NCBI RefSeq assembly: GCF_030651625.1
Contig: NZ_JAUSCF010000002.1
Span: 1 to 64,000 of the forward strand
Length of the DNA: 64,000 nucleotides
From: Hydrogenophaga sp.
Lineage (GTDB): Bacteria; Pseudomonadota; Gammaproteobacteria; Burkholderiales; Burkholderiaceae_C
Reading direction: 5' to 3'
Position 1 is the first letter of the stretch; each line of letters begins with the position of its first letter. This document shows positions 9,364-19,500 of this stretch, in pieces. A program made the position numbers and the translations under genes. The notes under the pieces are model-generated. The model was not told the DNA's origin, did not search any database, and saw nothing but the letters and a program-made list of their open reading frames with translations.

Positions 9364-11151
9364 ATGAGCCTCACTTCTGCGTCTGAACGCCCCAAGGCGT
9401 CTTCTGCCACTTCACTCAGTGGCCTGCTGCCTTTCATGCGCCCCTACAAGGTGCAGATCGCACTGGCGGTGCTGTTCCTGACGCTCGCCGCGGTCGCCAC
9501 ACTGTTGTTTCCGGTCGCGCTGCGTCACCTGATCGACACCGGGCTCGTGCCGGAAGACCGCAATGCGCAGGCGATGGCCCTGCAGGGGCACTTCCTGGAA
9601 CTGTTCGGCGTGGCCGTGGCCCTCGGCCTGTTCTCGGCCGCCCGTTTCTACATCGTGAGCTGGCTGGGCGAACGCATCACCGCCGACCTGCGCAACGCGG
9701 TCTACAGCCATGTGCTGCGCCAGAGCCCACAGTTTTTCGAGACCACGCAAACCGGCGAGGTACTCAGCCGCCTCACCACCGACACCACGCTGGTGCAGAC
9801 GGTGGTGGGTTCGTCACTGTCCATGGGGCTGCGCAACGCGTTCATGGGGCTGGGAGCGCTGATCATGCTGGTGATTTCACACCCCTACGTGATGATCCAG
9901 GTGTTGCTGGTGATCGGCCTGGTGGTGCTGCCCACCATGTGGTTCGGCCGCCGGGTGCGCAAGCTCTCACGTGCCAGCCAAGACCGCGTGGCCGACTCCA
10001 GCGCCATTGCAGCCGAAGTGCTCAACGCCATTCCCATTGTGCAGAGCTACACCGCCGAAGACCGCGAAGCCAGGCGATTCGACAACTCCACCGAACACGC
10101 CTTCCACACCGCCGTGCGCCGCAGCCGGGCCCGTGCCGGGCTGGTGGCCTTCATCATCATTGCCAACGCGGCACTGGTGCTGTGGGGTCTGTATCAGGGC
10201 ACGCAAGCCGTCATTGCGGGTGACCTCAGTGCCGGCCAACTGGGGCAGGCGGTGCTCTACACCATCATCTTCGTGGGCGCGGTGGCGGTGCTGGGCGAGG
10301 TGTACGGCGACCTGCTTCGCGCGGCCGGCGCCAGCGAACGCCTGGTGGAGTTGCTGAACACCCAATCGCCCGTTCAGTCGCCTGAGCGGCCACAAGTGGC
10401 CCAGGCGCCCCAGGGCGGCAGCAGGGTGCGGTTCGACGACATCACCTTCCACTACCCTTCGCGACCGGCGCAGGCGGCACTTTCGGAATTCAGCCTCGAC
10501 ATCCCGCCTGGCCAGACGGTGGCGCTGGTGGGCCCGAGCGGAGCAGGCAAGAGTACCGTGTTCGGGCTGCTGCTGCGCTACTACGATCCCTTGGTGGGCA
10601 GCATCCGGCTCGACGGGGTGCCCATCGACCACCTCAGCCTGCACGACCTGCGGGAACGCATCGGCATCGTGCCGCAGGACCCGGTGATTTTCTCCAGCAG
10701 TGCCATGGAAAACATCCGCTATGGCAAGCCCGATGCCACCGATGAAGAGGTGCGCGCCGCCGCTCATGCTGCGTTTGCAGACGAATTCATCGCCAAGCTG
10801 CCTGAGGGCTACGACACCTTCCTGGGCGAACGCGGCGTGCGACTTTCAGGTGGTCAGCGCCAGCGCATCGCGATCGCCCGTGCCATGTTGAAGAACCCGC
10901 CCCTGCTCTTGCTCGACGAAGCCACCAGCGCGCTCGATGCACAAAGCGAGCGCATGGTGCAGGCCGCACTTGAATCGGCCATGAAAGACCGCACCACGCT
11001 GGTCATCGCCCACCGACTGGCCACCGTGCAACAGGCCGACCTCATCGTGGTGCTCGACCACGGCCGCCTGGTCGAACAAGGCACACATGCCGAGCTGGTG
11101 GCCGCAGGAGGCGTGTACGCCGGGCTGGCGGCACTGCAATTCAATGTGTAG
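9364..11151 (+). CDS. ABC exporter with fused membrane and ATPase domains (MsbA-like, 595 aa)
   Basis: This is a half-size ABC exporter. An N-terminal six-helix membrane domain (about 1-320) precedes an ATPase domain with Walker A GPSGAGKST (390-398), the Q-loop in IGIVPQDPV, signature LSGGQRQRIAIARAM, Walker B LLLLDEATSALD and the H-loop in VIAHRLATV. It should act as a homodimer. Relatives in this clade are annotated as lipid A or multidrug exporters and the cargo is unknown here. The frame is open far upstream into the MATE gene, but the ATG at 9364 begins recognisable family sequence. The stop codon abuts gene-end repeat copy B. Confidence 0.92.
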   Translation: MSLTSASERPKASSATSLSGLLPFMRPYKVQIALAVLFLTLAAVATLLFPVALRHLIDTGLVPEDRNAQAMALQGHFLELFGVAVALGLFSAARFYIVSWLGERITADLRNAVYSHVLRQSPQFFETTQTGEVLSRLTTDTTLVQTVVGSSLSMGLRNAFMGLGALIMLVISHPYVMIQVLLVIGLVVLPTMWFGRRVRKLSRASQDRVADSSAIAAEVLNAIPIVQSYTAEDREARRFDNSTEHAFHTAVRRSRARAGLVAFIIIANAALVLWGLYQGTQAVIAGDLSAGQLGQAVLYTIIFVGAVAVLGEVYGDLLRAAGASERLVELLNTQSPVQSPERPQVAQAPQGGSRVRFDDITFHYPSRPAQAALSEFSLDIPPGQTVALVGPSGAGKSTVFGLLLRYYDPLVGSIRLDGVPIDHLSLHDLRERIGIVPQDPVIFSSSAMENIRYGKPDATDEEVRAAAHAAFADEFIAKLPEGYDTFLGERGVRLSGGQRQRIAIARAMLKNPPLLLLDEATSALDAQSERMVQAALESAMKDRTTLVIAHRLATVQQADLIVVLDHGRLVEQGTHAELVAAGGVYAGLAALQFNV

Positions 11152-11270
11152 CTCCCCCCTGCGCCGCTGACGCGGCTTCCCCCCTCTCTGGCGCGCCTGC
11201 GGCGCTTGGAAGGGGGACGACCTCTCGGGCCGGCGAAGCCGGACCCTTGAGGTCCCTGGACGGGGGCACT
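11152..11270 (+). repeat. Gene-end repeat, copy B
   Basis: The head (CCCCCCTGCGCCGCTGACG) begins 3 bases after the exporter stop codon, and the core GGCCGGCGAAGCCGG lies near 11233-11247. Its first 60 or so bases are almost exactly complementary to those of copy C on the other side of this convergent junction. Confidence 0.85.
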
Positions 11271-11329
11271 TCACGCGATGCAGATCACACGCCGGGAGAC
11301 AATGCACTTTCTGCGCGACATTAGAAGAG

Positions 11330-11464
11330 GCGTTTCCAGGTGGAGATGTCCCCATCCAGGGGCACCGAAGGTCCGGCTCTGCCGGCCCAAGGGTGCCGTC
11401 CCTCCTCCAAGCGCCGCAGGCGCGCCAGAGAGGGGGGAAGCCGCGTCAGCGGCGCAGGGGGGTG
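11330..11464 (-). repeat. Gene-end repeat, copy C (inverted relative to copy B)
   Basis: Read on the minus strand, the head begins immediately after the glutamate dehydrogenase stop codon and mirrors copy B, so 11155-11220 and 11395-11462 form a long inverted repeat. The 313-base gap between the two convergent genes holds nothing else that I can support. Confidence 0.85.
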
Positions 11465-14400
11465 TTACGCAAATCCGCGCAGTTCGCGCAAAGCCACCGA
11501 CACCGGGGCCAGGTCAGGCGTTTGTCCCGCGATGCTCTCTCGCATGGCATTGAGGCGTTCGATGGCCTTGGCATGGTTTTCCAGCCATTGCGCCAGGGGT
11601 TGCCGGCTGGACAGCAGCGACAGCGACATCTGCGCTGCGATGGAATACACGTCGTCTCTGGCGCTCGCGCGGGCCTGTGTCTGCCACAGAGATTCGGTGG
11701 GCAACTTGCCGATCTGCTGGCGCCAAAGCACGAGGCCAAGCGTCTGCTCGAGGGCGAAATACGTCCGAGCGGCCTGCTCCAGCGTGCAGTCGGCCTTGGC
11801 AGCCACGTCCACCAGATCCAGCACCGGGTATAGGTAGTCCAGCACCGTGAGGTCGTCGGCCAGCTGCACGTCCACCCCGGCCTCGGTCAGTCGTGTGCTG
11901 TCTGCCTTCCATTGCGCCAGGGCCGTGGCAGGCAGCCACTGGTCCACGTGCTGACGCAGCGTCAGGGCCGCTGGCTGGTAGTGCGCAATCATGCTCGGCA
12001 GATCACCCTGGCCCCGGTGACGCAGCATCCAGCGGCTGGCGCGCTGGGCAATGGCCGCCAACTGGGTCAGCAGGTTCAACTGCAAATCGGAACCGATGCG
12101 GTTGTCCAGTGCGTCGATGCGATCCCAGATCTGCTCCAGCCCAAACACCTCACGCGCCAGCGTGTAGGCGCTGACCACGTCGCTGGCTGTGCACGACGCC
12201 TCATTGGCCAGGAAGTTGACGAAGGTGGCCCCCACCCGGTTCACCACTGCGTTGGTCATGTAGGTTGCAATGATTTCCCGGCGCAGTGCATGGCGGCCGA
12301 TGTATTCGCCAAAGCGTTCACCCAGTACTTTCGGAAAGTACATCTTCAGCACGCGAGCGTAGAAAGGATCGTCTGGCAGCGTGCTGGCGCACAACTCCTC
12401 GAACAGGTTCATCTTGGCGTAGGCCATCAGCACCGCGTTCTCTGGTCGCGTCAGGCCCTTGCCTTCGCGTTTGCGCCTGGCCAGCTCCTCGTCGCTGGGC
12501 AGGAACTCGATGGTTCTATTGAGCAGTCCCGTGCTTTCCAGCCAGCGCATCAGGCTTTGCTGCCCGTCCAGCAGGTATACGGGGCGTGCGGCGGCCAGTT
12601 CGATCTGCTGGGTCTGGTAATAGTTGTCCTGCAACACCAGCAAACCAACCTCGTCAGTCATGCTCGCCAGGAGCTCGTTGCGGCTGTCCAGCGTCAAGGC
12701 GCCAGCCTCCTGCACCGCGCCCACCAGGATCTTGATGTTGACCTCGTGATCCGAACAATCCACGCCGGCGGAGTTGTCGATCGCGTCGGTGTAGATCAGC
12801 CCCCCCGCTTGCGCAAATTCAATGCGGCCATTCTGCGTACAACCCAGGTTGCCACCCTCGCCGAACACCTTGCAACGCAGTTCGTTGCCGTTGACGCGAA
12901 ACGCATCGCCGGCTTTGTCGCCCACCTGCGCATGGCTCTCAAAGCTGGCTTTCACATAGGTACCGATGCCACCGTTGTAGACCAGATCCACGGGCGCCTT
13001 GAGAATGGCGTTCAGAAGTTCGTTTGGCGCCATCTCGGTGGCCTCGGTGCCCAGAACGGCCCGCGCCTGCGGGCTCAGGCGAATGGATTTGGCGCTGCGG
13101 GGGAACACTCCGCCACCCTCGCTGATGAGTGACTTGTCGTAGTCTTCCCAGCTGGAGCGCGGCAGCTTGAACAGCCGTTCGCGCTCGGCATAACTGACAG
13201 CAACGTCCGGGTTGGGGTCGATGAACACATGGCGGTGATCGAACGCCAGCACCAGTTTGATCTGGGTCGACAGCAACATGCCATTGCCAAACACATCGCC
13301 CGACATGTCGCCGATGCCGGCCACGGTGAAGGGCTGGCTTTGCGTGTCCACACCCAGGCCACGGAAATGGCGCTTGACCGACTCCCAGGCCCCGCGTGCG
13401 GTGATACCCATCTTCTTGTGGTCGTATCCGACCGACCCTCCCGAAGCAAAGGCGTCGCCAAGCCAGAAACCATAGGCCGCACTCACGCTGTTGGCGATGT
13501 CGCTGAAGGTGGCTGTACCCTTGTCGGCCGCCACGACCAGATACGGATCGTCCTCATCATGGCGCACCACATCGGCGGGCGGCACCACGGCACCCTTGAC
13601 CAGGTTGTCGGTGACATCGAGCAGACCCGAGAGGAAGGTCTTGTAGCAGGCCACGCCTTCGGCCAGATAGGCCTCACGGTCCGAGGCCGGTGGCGGATTC
13701 TTGAGCACGAAGCCACCCTTTGAACCTACTGGCACGATCACGGTGTTCTTCACCATCTGCGCCTTCACCAGGCCAAGGATTTCGGTGCGAAAGTCTTCGC
13801 GCCGGTCCGACCAGCGCAAGCCGCCACGCGCCACCTTGCCACCTCGCAGGTGCACACCTTCAACCCGGGGCGAGTACACCCATATCTCGAACAGTGGCTT
13901 GGGTTCGGGCATGCCGGGGATGCTGCGCGGGCTGAGCTTGAAACTCATGTGGTCGCGCCCCTTCTGGTAGGCGTTGGTGCGCAATGTGGCATTGATCGTT
14001 AACAGGAACTGACGCAGCACGCGGTCTTCTTCCAGACTGGCCACCTCCGCGAGCAATGCCTCAATCGCTTGCACCTTCTCGTCGGTTCGTTCCTGACGGC
14101 GGTCGGCTTCGGCTGGGTCGAATCGCAGCGCAAACAGCTCGAACAGGTTTTGCGCGATCTGCGGATTCCTGTTGAGCGTGTCTTCAATGTAGCTCTGACT
14201 GAAGGCAAAAACCAGTTGCTTGAAGTAGCGCACGTAGGCCCGCAGCACAGAGATGGCGCGCGCATTCAGATCCGTGGTCAACACCAGCCGGTTGAGCGCG
14301 TCGCTTTCCACTTCCTGGCGCCACACGGCATGAAACAACTCTTCAAAACGCGGCTTGAGTTCGGCCACATCCAGAGGATGGGAAAACGCCATGCCCCAGT

Positions 14401-16081
14401 CGTGGATCCAGTGGCCCTGGGGCGCAAAAAGATAGGGGTGTTCGTCCAGCACGCGGGCGCCCATGGCTTCCATCACCGGCATGGCATCGGACAAAGGGAT
14501 CTTCTGCGTGGAGTAGGTTTTCAAGCGCACCTGGCCCTGGCGGTCGTACAGGTTCAGTGCCAGCGGCTGCTGTTCGCCCAGTTGGCTCAGGATGACCGCG
14601 TCCTGGGCGGCGGTCTCGGCATCGAAGTCTTCACGGTACGCCGTGGGGAATGCGTCCAGCAGGTCGCTCAACCTGGCCGCTCCCTTGCCATTGCGCGCCA
14701 GCAACACGGCATGCACGCCGTCGACCCAACGCTTGCATGCCTGGGCCACCTGTGCCTCCAGCTTGAACAGGTCCACGTCCTGCGGTAGCTGGCCCTTGGC
14801 CCGCACGATGTAGTGAATGCGCGCCAGGGCACTGTCGGTGAGCATGGGCGTGAATTCGACCGACTCCGCATCAAACGCCTCTGCCAGCAAGGCGCCCACC
14901 TTGACGCGCAGCTCTGTGGTGTACACATCGCGAGGCACATACACCAGCACCGAGGCCAGGCTGCCAAAAGCGCCGCGACGCGCGAACAGGCGCACCCGCT
15001 GTCGCTCCTGCAGACGCAAGATGCCAATGGCGTGTTGAGACAGCGTGTCCGGGTCAATCTGCAAGAGTTCGTCGCGCGGGTAGGTTTCCAGAATGGCCTG
15101 CATGGCCTTGTGAGCGTGGCTGCCCTTGACCACGCCTGCATCGTCCATGACCTTGGCCACGTGCTGACGCACCACCGGAATCTGCTCCACCGACGCGGCG
15201 TAAGCAGCAGCCGTGTAGAGGCCGAAGAAGCGGCTCTCACCCACCAGCTTGCCCGATGCGTCAAGGCGCTTCACGCTGATCGCGTCGAGCCAGGCGGGGC
15301 GATGCACGGTGGAACGCCGCATGGCCTTGGTCGAGAGTACAAGGACCGTGCTATCAAGGAAATGTTGCGGGGGCTGGCTGGGCAAAGCCTGTTCGCCGGC
15401 GTTCTTCAGCAAGCCCAACGCCGTACCGGGCACGGGTTCCAGCTGCTCACCATTGAATGCATAGTCTTCTGCCGCCAGAAAGGTGAAATGCCCCTGTTCC
15501 AGCCAGGTCAGAAAGGCCTTGGCTTCGTCGGCGCCCGGCGAATCCAGTGCCGTGAAGCTGGCATTGAGCACCTGCACGCGAGACAGCATGGCCCGCCAGT
15601 CCTGCACAGCACACCGAACATCGCGCAAAGTGTCTTCGATCCTCCGGCACAAGCCTTCGCCATCCGGATCCGAGGCGAGCCGGTCGCACTCCACCAGAAT
15701 GCACGACACCATCTGCCCCTTTGCCGGTGCGTGATCCACCGCGCCTTCGATGCGTGTCACCTTGCCCGAGGCGTCTCGCGTCACGCTCAGCAAAGGATGG
15801 ACAATCCAGTGCACTGTGCGACCGGTGCCGTTGACCGCCATGGTGACCGAATCAACCAGAAAAGGCAGATCAGGATGCACGATCTGCACCATGTTCGTCG
15901 CGGCATCCAGTGCATGATCGACGGGCTGTGTCAACAGTTGGACCCGCACCTCGTTGGCGGCTGACGCCTCCAGCAATGCCTGGTGTGCTTCTGCCATGAG
16001 CTTGAGCATGCCGGGATCGCGGTTGCGCATCTCGTCGGGGTCGGCAGCGGCAAAAAACAGTTCCTGAAAACTCGGTTTCAT
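11465..16081 (-). CDS. NAD-specific glutamate dehydrogenase, large type (1538 aa)
   Basis: This enzyme interconverts glutamate with 2-oxoglutarate and ammonia using NAD, and in this large family it works mainly in glutamate breakdown. The central catalytic core carries GGLRWSDRREDFRTE and, downstream, VGSKGGFVLK (about residues 745-790), with an NAD-binding segment after it (VAGIGDMSGDVFGNGML). The N-terminal half is the long ACT-rich regulatory region typical of this class. The length of 1538 residues is a little under the usual 1600. It is transcribed alone on the minus strand, with 280 bases upstream that hold no other gene. Its stop touches repeat copy C. Confidence 0.95.
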   Translation of the reverse strand: MKPSFQELFFAAADPDEMRNRDPGMLKLMAEAHQALLEASAANEVRVQLLTQPVDHALDAATNMVQIVHPDLPFLVDSVTMAVNGTGRTVHWIVHPLLSVTRDASGKVTRIEGAVDHAPAKGQMVSCILVECDRLASDPDGEGLCRRIEDTLRDVRCAVQDWRAMLSRVQVLNASFTALDSPGADEAKAFLTWLEQGHFTFLAAEDYAFNGEQLEPVPGTALGLLKNAGEQALPSQPPQHFLDSTVLVLSTKAMRRSTVHRPAWLDAISVKRLDASGKLVGESRFFGLYTAAAYAASVEQIPVVRQHVAKVMDDAGVVKGSHAHKAMQAILETYPRDELLQIDPDTLSQHAIGILRLQERQRVRLFARRGAFGSLASVLVYVPRDVYTTELRVKVGALLAEAFDAESVEFTPMLTDSALARIHYIVRAKGQLPQDVDLFKLEAQVAQACKRWVDGVHAVLLARNGKGAARLSDLLDAFPTAYREDFDAETAAQDAVILSQLGEQQPLALNLYDRQGQVRLKTYSTQKIPLSDAMPVMEAMGARVLDEHPYLFAPQGHWIHDWGMAFSHPLDVAELKPRFEELFHAVWRQEVESDALNRLVLTTDLNARAISVLRAYVRYFKQLVFAFSQSYIEDTLNRNPQIAQNLFELFALRFDPAEADRRQERTDEKVQAIEALLAEVASLEEDRVLRQFLLTINATLRTNAYQKGRDHMSFKLSPRSIPGMPEPKPLFEIWVYSPRVEGVHLRGGKVARGGLRWSDRREDFRTEILGLVKAQMVKNTVIVPVGSKGGFVLKNPPPASDREAYLAEGVACYKTFLSGLLDVTDNLVKGAVVPPADVVRHDEDDPYLVVAADKGTATFSDIANSVSAAYGFWLGDAFASGGSVGYDHKKMGITARGAWESVKRHFRGLGVDTQSQPFTVAGIGDMSGDVFGNGMLLSTQIKLVLAFDHRHVFIDPNPDVAVSYAERERLFKLPRSSWEDYDKSLISEGGGVFPRSAKSIRLSPQARAVLGTEATEMAPNELLNAILKAPVDLVYNGGIGTYVKASFESHAQVGDKAGDAFRVNGNELRCKVFGEGGNLGCTQNGRIEFAQAGGLIYTDAIDNSAGVDCSDHEVNIKILVGAVQEAGALTLDSRNELLASMTDEVGLLVLQDNYYQTQQIELAAARPVYLLDGQQSLMRWLESTGLLNRTIEFLPSDEELARRKREGKGLTRPENAVLMAYAKMNLFEELCASTLPDDPFYARVLKMYFPKVLGERFGEYIGRHALRREIIATYMTNAVVNRVGATFVNFLANEASCTASDVVSAYTLAREVFGLEQIWDRIDALDNRIGSDLQLNLLTQLAAIAQRASRWMLRHRGQGDLPSMIAHYQPAALTLRQHVDQWLPATALAQWKADSTRLTEAGVDVQLADDLTVLDYLYPVLDLVDVAAKADCTLEQAARTYFALEQTLGLVLWRQQIGKLPTESLWQTQARASARDDVYSIAAQMSLSLLSSRQPLAQWLENHAKAIERLNAMRESIAGQTPDLAPVSVALRELRGFA

Positions 16082-16361
16082 CGTTTTTATCCAGTCGGAT
16101 GGGGTCAGGGAGAAGTCACTGAGCAGGTCTCAGGTCGCGCAAATTCTAGGAGCGAACAGTGCCTCCCAACCGGGTCAGTAGTGGATTGCATGGACCCATA
16201 CCATGGCTTTATGCATGAAATGCATGGAGAAAGAAGTACGCCAACCGGAGCAGCCAAGGCCACGGTACCGCAAAAACCAGGTTTGGCAAACACGCTCCAG
16301 CAAGGGGCGGCATTCGCGCACTGGCGCATCCCATGCGTCTCTGCGCACGGCTGAAGGGGTG

Positions 16362-16826
16362 CTACTGCAGCGTTTCCTTGAGCGGTGGAAGATCGGGCAG
16401 TGGCAGGACCTCGATGCCCTCCTCGATCAAGGCAAGCGCTTCTTCCGGACTGGCGCGTCCCCTGATGCTTCGCTGATCGATCTCTCCCTGATGCATGGCC
16501 CGTGCTTCGTCGGCAAAGCGCTCACCCACGTCTTCGGTATGGGCGAGCACATGGCGCATCGCCATGAGCATTTGCGTCTGCAACGTCGTTTGCGCGCCTC
16601 TGGCCTGCACCGCCTGCTTCTGTAACGGATCCGGACTGGAACCTTCGGGCTCGCGCGCCGCACCCAGATTCAACCGGGGCGCCGAAAGCATCTTGTGCAC
16701 CTGTGCATCGCCACACATGGGGCACGTGACCAGGCCGTCCGCCAACTGGTCACCGAAATCGCGCTCAGAAGCGAACCAGCCTTCAAAGCTGTGCTGCCGA
16801 GAACACTGCAGGTCAAGAACCTTCAT
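16362..16826 (-). CDS. DUF1178 family protein (154 aa)
   Basis: A small conserved protein of unknown function found widely in proteobacteria. The N-terminus carries cysteines C8, C35 and C38 (the last two as TCPMCGD), which suggests a zinc-ribbon-like metal site. The ATG at 16826 is chosen because MKVLDLQC is the usual family start. It overlaps the end of the NUDIX gene by 14 bases, so translation is probably coupled. The longer upstream extension of the frame is shadow sequence of the NUDIX gene. Confidence 0.88.
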   Translation of the reverse strand: MKVLDLQCSRQHSFEGWFASERDFGDQLADGLVTCPMCGDAQVHKMLSAPRLNLGAAREPEGSSPDPLQKQAVQARGAQTTLQTQMLMAMRHVLAHTEDVGERFADEARAMHQGEIDQRSIRGRASPEEALALIEEGIEVLPLPDLPPLKETLQ

Positions 16827-17445
16827 GGGGCGGATTATCCGGCAGAGGCATGGCTGGATCTGCCGACCAGTCCAGTGCCCAGGCGCCTTGCAGCACTTGT
16901 TGCAACCACAAAGTGCCAACCAGGGTCTTGCCATCGACCACTTCGCCATTGCGGCACCACGCATGCAGTTGGTTCGGTGTGGCAGTGATCACGTCGAGAA
17001 ATTCGCCCTCATCCAGTTTGCGTTCTCCCAGGCTCAATCCGCGAGCGAACCAGATATCGATAAGCTCATTCGAATAGGCAACGGTGGGAGCGAGGCGCCC
17101 TGCAAAAGCCCATTCTCTGGCGCTGTAGCCGGTTTCTTCCCGCATTTCACGTCGGGCGCAGGCCAGGCTGCCCTCCCCTGCATCCAGTTTGCCGGCAGGA
17201 AACTCGATCATCACGCGCTGCATCGGGTGGCGGTACTGGCGCTCCAGCACCACCTGGCCATCGTCAAGCAGACCAACCACCATCACAGCACCGGGGTGCA
17301 GCACGTATTCCCGCGTGGCATCGCGACCACTGGGCAAACGCACCGCATCACGCACCACGTGCAAGAAATGACCATTCAGCAGCTCGGTGCGATCGAGCGT
17401 GGTCTCTCGCAGATGGTCATCGCTGCCCATGGGTAAGTCACTCAT
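16813..17445 (-). CDS. NUDIX hydrolase, ADP-ribose pyrophosphatase-like (210 aa)
   Basis: A complete Nudix box is visible at about residues 85-107, with GKLDAGEG at its start and REMREETGY at its end (the GX5EX7REUXEEXGU pattern). Overall layout and length fit the NudF/ADP-ribose diphosphatase group, which removes ADP-ribose and related nucleotides; NADH-related substrates would suit its position beside complex I but this is inference. It overlaps DUF1178 downstream and lies beyond a repeat from DUF2818. Confidence 0.9.
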   Translation of the reverse strand: MSDLPMGSDDHLRETTLDRTELLNGHFLHVVRDAVRLPSGRDATREYVLHPGAVMVVGLLDDGQVVLERQYRHPMQRVMIEFPAGKLDAGEGSLACARREMREETGYSAREWAFAGRLAPTVAYSNELIDIWFARGLSLGERKLDEGEFLDVITATPNQLHAWCRNGEVVDGKTLVGTLWLQQVLQGAWALDWSADPAMPLPDNPPHEGS

Positions 17446-17494
17446 TCAGATGGGTCTGGTAGGAAGGAGGTGGCGCAAGGCGACGTGGAGGTGT

Positions 17495-17611
17495 TGTCAG
17501 TACTTTCCGGAGCGGACTGCCCCCCATCCAGCGACACCCAGGATCCGGCTCTGCCGGTCCGAAGGTGTGCCCCCTTGAGGGGGTGGCGCAAAGCGACGCG
17601 GGGGTGCTTCA
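17495..17611 (-). repeat. Gene-end repeat, copy D
   Basis: Read on the minus strand it starts TGAAGCACCCCCGCGTCGC, so the TGA stop codon of DUF2818 is itself the first triplet of the element. It then has CCCCCTCAAGGGGG, the core CCGGCAGAGCCGG, and a tail CGCTCCGGAAAG. This copy serves as the reference for the family. Confidence 0.85.
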
Positions 17612-17911
17612 TGTTCTCCGCTTGAACAGGTAGCGGTAGACAAAACCCGGGAAAGCAAGTGTCAGGAACAAGGCTCCCGTGGTGGCGTAAAACTCCCACC
17701 CTTGCGGGGAGATCTGACCAGCGTATTGCTCAAGTGCCAGACCGACCGCCCCCACCAGCAAATAACAAACGAACAGTTCGGCAGCGCGCATCCCCAAGGT
17801 CTTGGGATTGGCGCGCGGTATCACAGCCAGCCAACGGTCATTCAAAAATGGGATATTCGCGGCCACGAGCGCGGCCAGCAGCACCAGCCAGATAGAGGTT
17901 TGATGGGTCAT
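17609..17911 (-). CDS. DUF2818 family small membrane protein (100 aa)
   Basis: A short hydrophobic protein with about three membrane segments (LVLLAALVAANIPF at the start, LFVCYLLVGAVGLAL in the middle and GALFLTLAFPGFVYRYLF at the end). Genes of this family regularly follow nuoN in beta-proteobacteria, which suggests a link to complex I assembly or stability, but no function is proven that I know of. ATG 17911 is the usual start. Its stop codon is supplied by repeat copy D. Confidence 0.85.
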   Translation of the reverse strand: MTHQTSIWLVLLAALVAANIPFLNDRWLAVIPRANPKTLGMRAAELFVCYLLVGAVGLALEQYAGQISPQGWEFYATTGALFLTLAFPGFVYRYLFKRRT

Positions 17912-17969
17912 GGTGGGACGTTCGACTGAACCTGGGGCAGTGAGTTCACCCCGATGATCAAACGCATCT

Positions 17970-19466
17970 TCAGATAAACAGCGTGGAAACCGCCTGCGCA
18001 CACAAGGTCATCAATCCCCCGGGCACGATGCCCAGCAAGAGCACAAGGGCACCATTGATCGAGAGCACGGAGCGTGCGTCTGCGCCCGCGACGATTTCTG
18101 CGGTCTGGGTAGCTGCGTCAAAGTACATCACCTTGACCACGCGAAGGTAGTAGAAAGCACCTACCAGCGACATCAACACCGCAAACACCGCAAGGCCGAT
18201 GTAGAAAGCGCCGCTGGACGCCAGCAATGCCTGCAGCACCGAGAGTTTGGCGTAGAAGCCCACCAGCGGCGGCACGCCAGCCAGGGAAAACATGCAGATC
18301 GCCATCACGCCGGCATACAACGGACTGCGCTGATTCAGGCCTGCGAGGTCACTGATGTTTTCCGACTCAAAACCGTCGCGTGACAGCAGCAGAATCACAC
18401 CGAAAGCGCCCAGCGTGGTCAATACATAGGTGACCACGTAAAACATCGACGATCCGTAAGCGTTGGCCATGTTGCCGGTATCCCCATCGACCACACCCGC
18501 GAGCAGGCCCAGCAACATGAACCCCATCTGGGCGATGGTGGAGAAGGCCAGCATGCGCTTGAGGTTGGTCTGTGCAATGGCCGCCAGGTTGCCCACCAGC
18601 AATGAGGCCACAGCGAGCACGCCAAGCATCTGTTGCCAGTCGAACGCCAGCGGCAACATGCCTTCAACGAGCAAGCGGATGACGATGGCAAAGGCCGCCA
18701 GCTTGGGCGCACCACCAATCATCAGTGTGATCGCGGTGGGCGCACCGTGGTAAACATCTGGCACCCACATGTGGAAGGGCACCACGCCCAGTTTGAAGGC
18801 CAGGCCCGCAACCACAAACACCAGGCCCAGCACCAGCACCTGACTCGAGCCCTTGAGCGTGGCTTCGCCACCTGCAATCGCCTGCATCACCGTCGACAGG
18901 TCCAGCGAGCCGGTCGCGCCGTACACCATGGACAGGCCGTAGAGCAAAAAGCCGCTGGCCAGGGCGCCGAGCACGAAGTACTTCATGGCGGCTTCGGTGG
19001 CCTGCACGTCATCGCGCCGCAACGCCACCAGCGCATAGCTGGAGAGCGTCAACAATTCCAGCCCAAGGTAGATCACCAGGAAATTGTGGCCCGAGATCAT
19101 GACGAACATGCCCAGCAGCGCAAACAGCGCAAGGGTGAACATTTCACCGCCGCGCAACATGTCTCGCGCACCTGCATAGGTCCGGCCATACACGAGTGTG
19201 ACCATCACGGCCAGTGCAGCGAAGCACTTGAGCCAGTTGCCCATGGGATCGCTGACGACCATGCCACCCCATCCCATGATGGTGATGCCCGTGCTGGCGT
19301 AGTAACCCTGCAGCACCGCCACGACCGCCAGGGTCAGCAATGTCAGTACGTAGGTGGCGCCGCGCAGCGGACTCTTGACGGCGAGGTCCAGCAACGCGAT
19401 CACGCAGGCCATCACCAGCAACAGGATTTCAGGGTAAGCCGCGACCCAGCTGAGGTTGTCAATCAT
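17970..19466 (-). CDS. nuoN: NADH-quinone oxidoreductase subunit N
   Basis: NuoN is one of the three antiporter-like membrane subunits that carry proton translocation in complex I. The sequence is hydrophobic throughout with about 14 segments and the proton-channel region around [15 protein letters not shown] and [24 protein letters not shown], which holds a conserved lysine and histidine. ATG 19466 (MIDNLSW) is chosen as the usual family start; in-frame starts exist at 19484 and 19496 but lack a good ribosome site. It is the last of the 14 nuo genes, 34 bases after nuoM. Confidence 0.96.
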   Translation of the reverse strand: MIDNLSWVAAYPEILLLVMACVIALLDLAVKSPLRGATYVLTLLTLAVVAVLQGYYASTGITIMGWGGMVVSDPMGNWLKCFAALAVMVTLVYGRTYAGARDMLRGGEMFTLALFALLGMFVMISGHNFLVIYLGLELLTLSSYALVALRRDDVQATEAAMKYFVLGALASGFLLYGLSMVYGATGSLDLSTVMQAIAGGEATLKGSSQVLVLGLVFVVAGLAFKLGVVPFHMWVPDVYHGAPTAITLMIGGAPKLAAFAIVIRLLVEGMLPLAFDWQQMLGVLAVASLLVGNLAAIAQTNLKRMLAFSTIAQMGFMLLGLLAGVVDGDTGNMANAYGSSMFYVVTYVLTTLGAFGVILLLSRDGFESENISDLAGLNQRSPLYAGVMAICMFSLAGVPPLVGFYAKLSVLQALLASSGAFYIGLAVFAVLMSLVGAFYYLRVVKVMYFDAATQTAEIVAGADARSVLSINGALVLLLGIVPGGLMTLCAQAVSTLFI

Positions 19467-19500
19467 GTAAGCGCTCTCTTGCATTTTGCTGGTCACGGAA

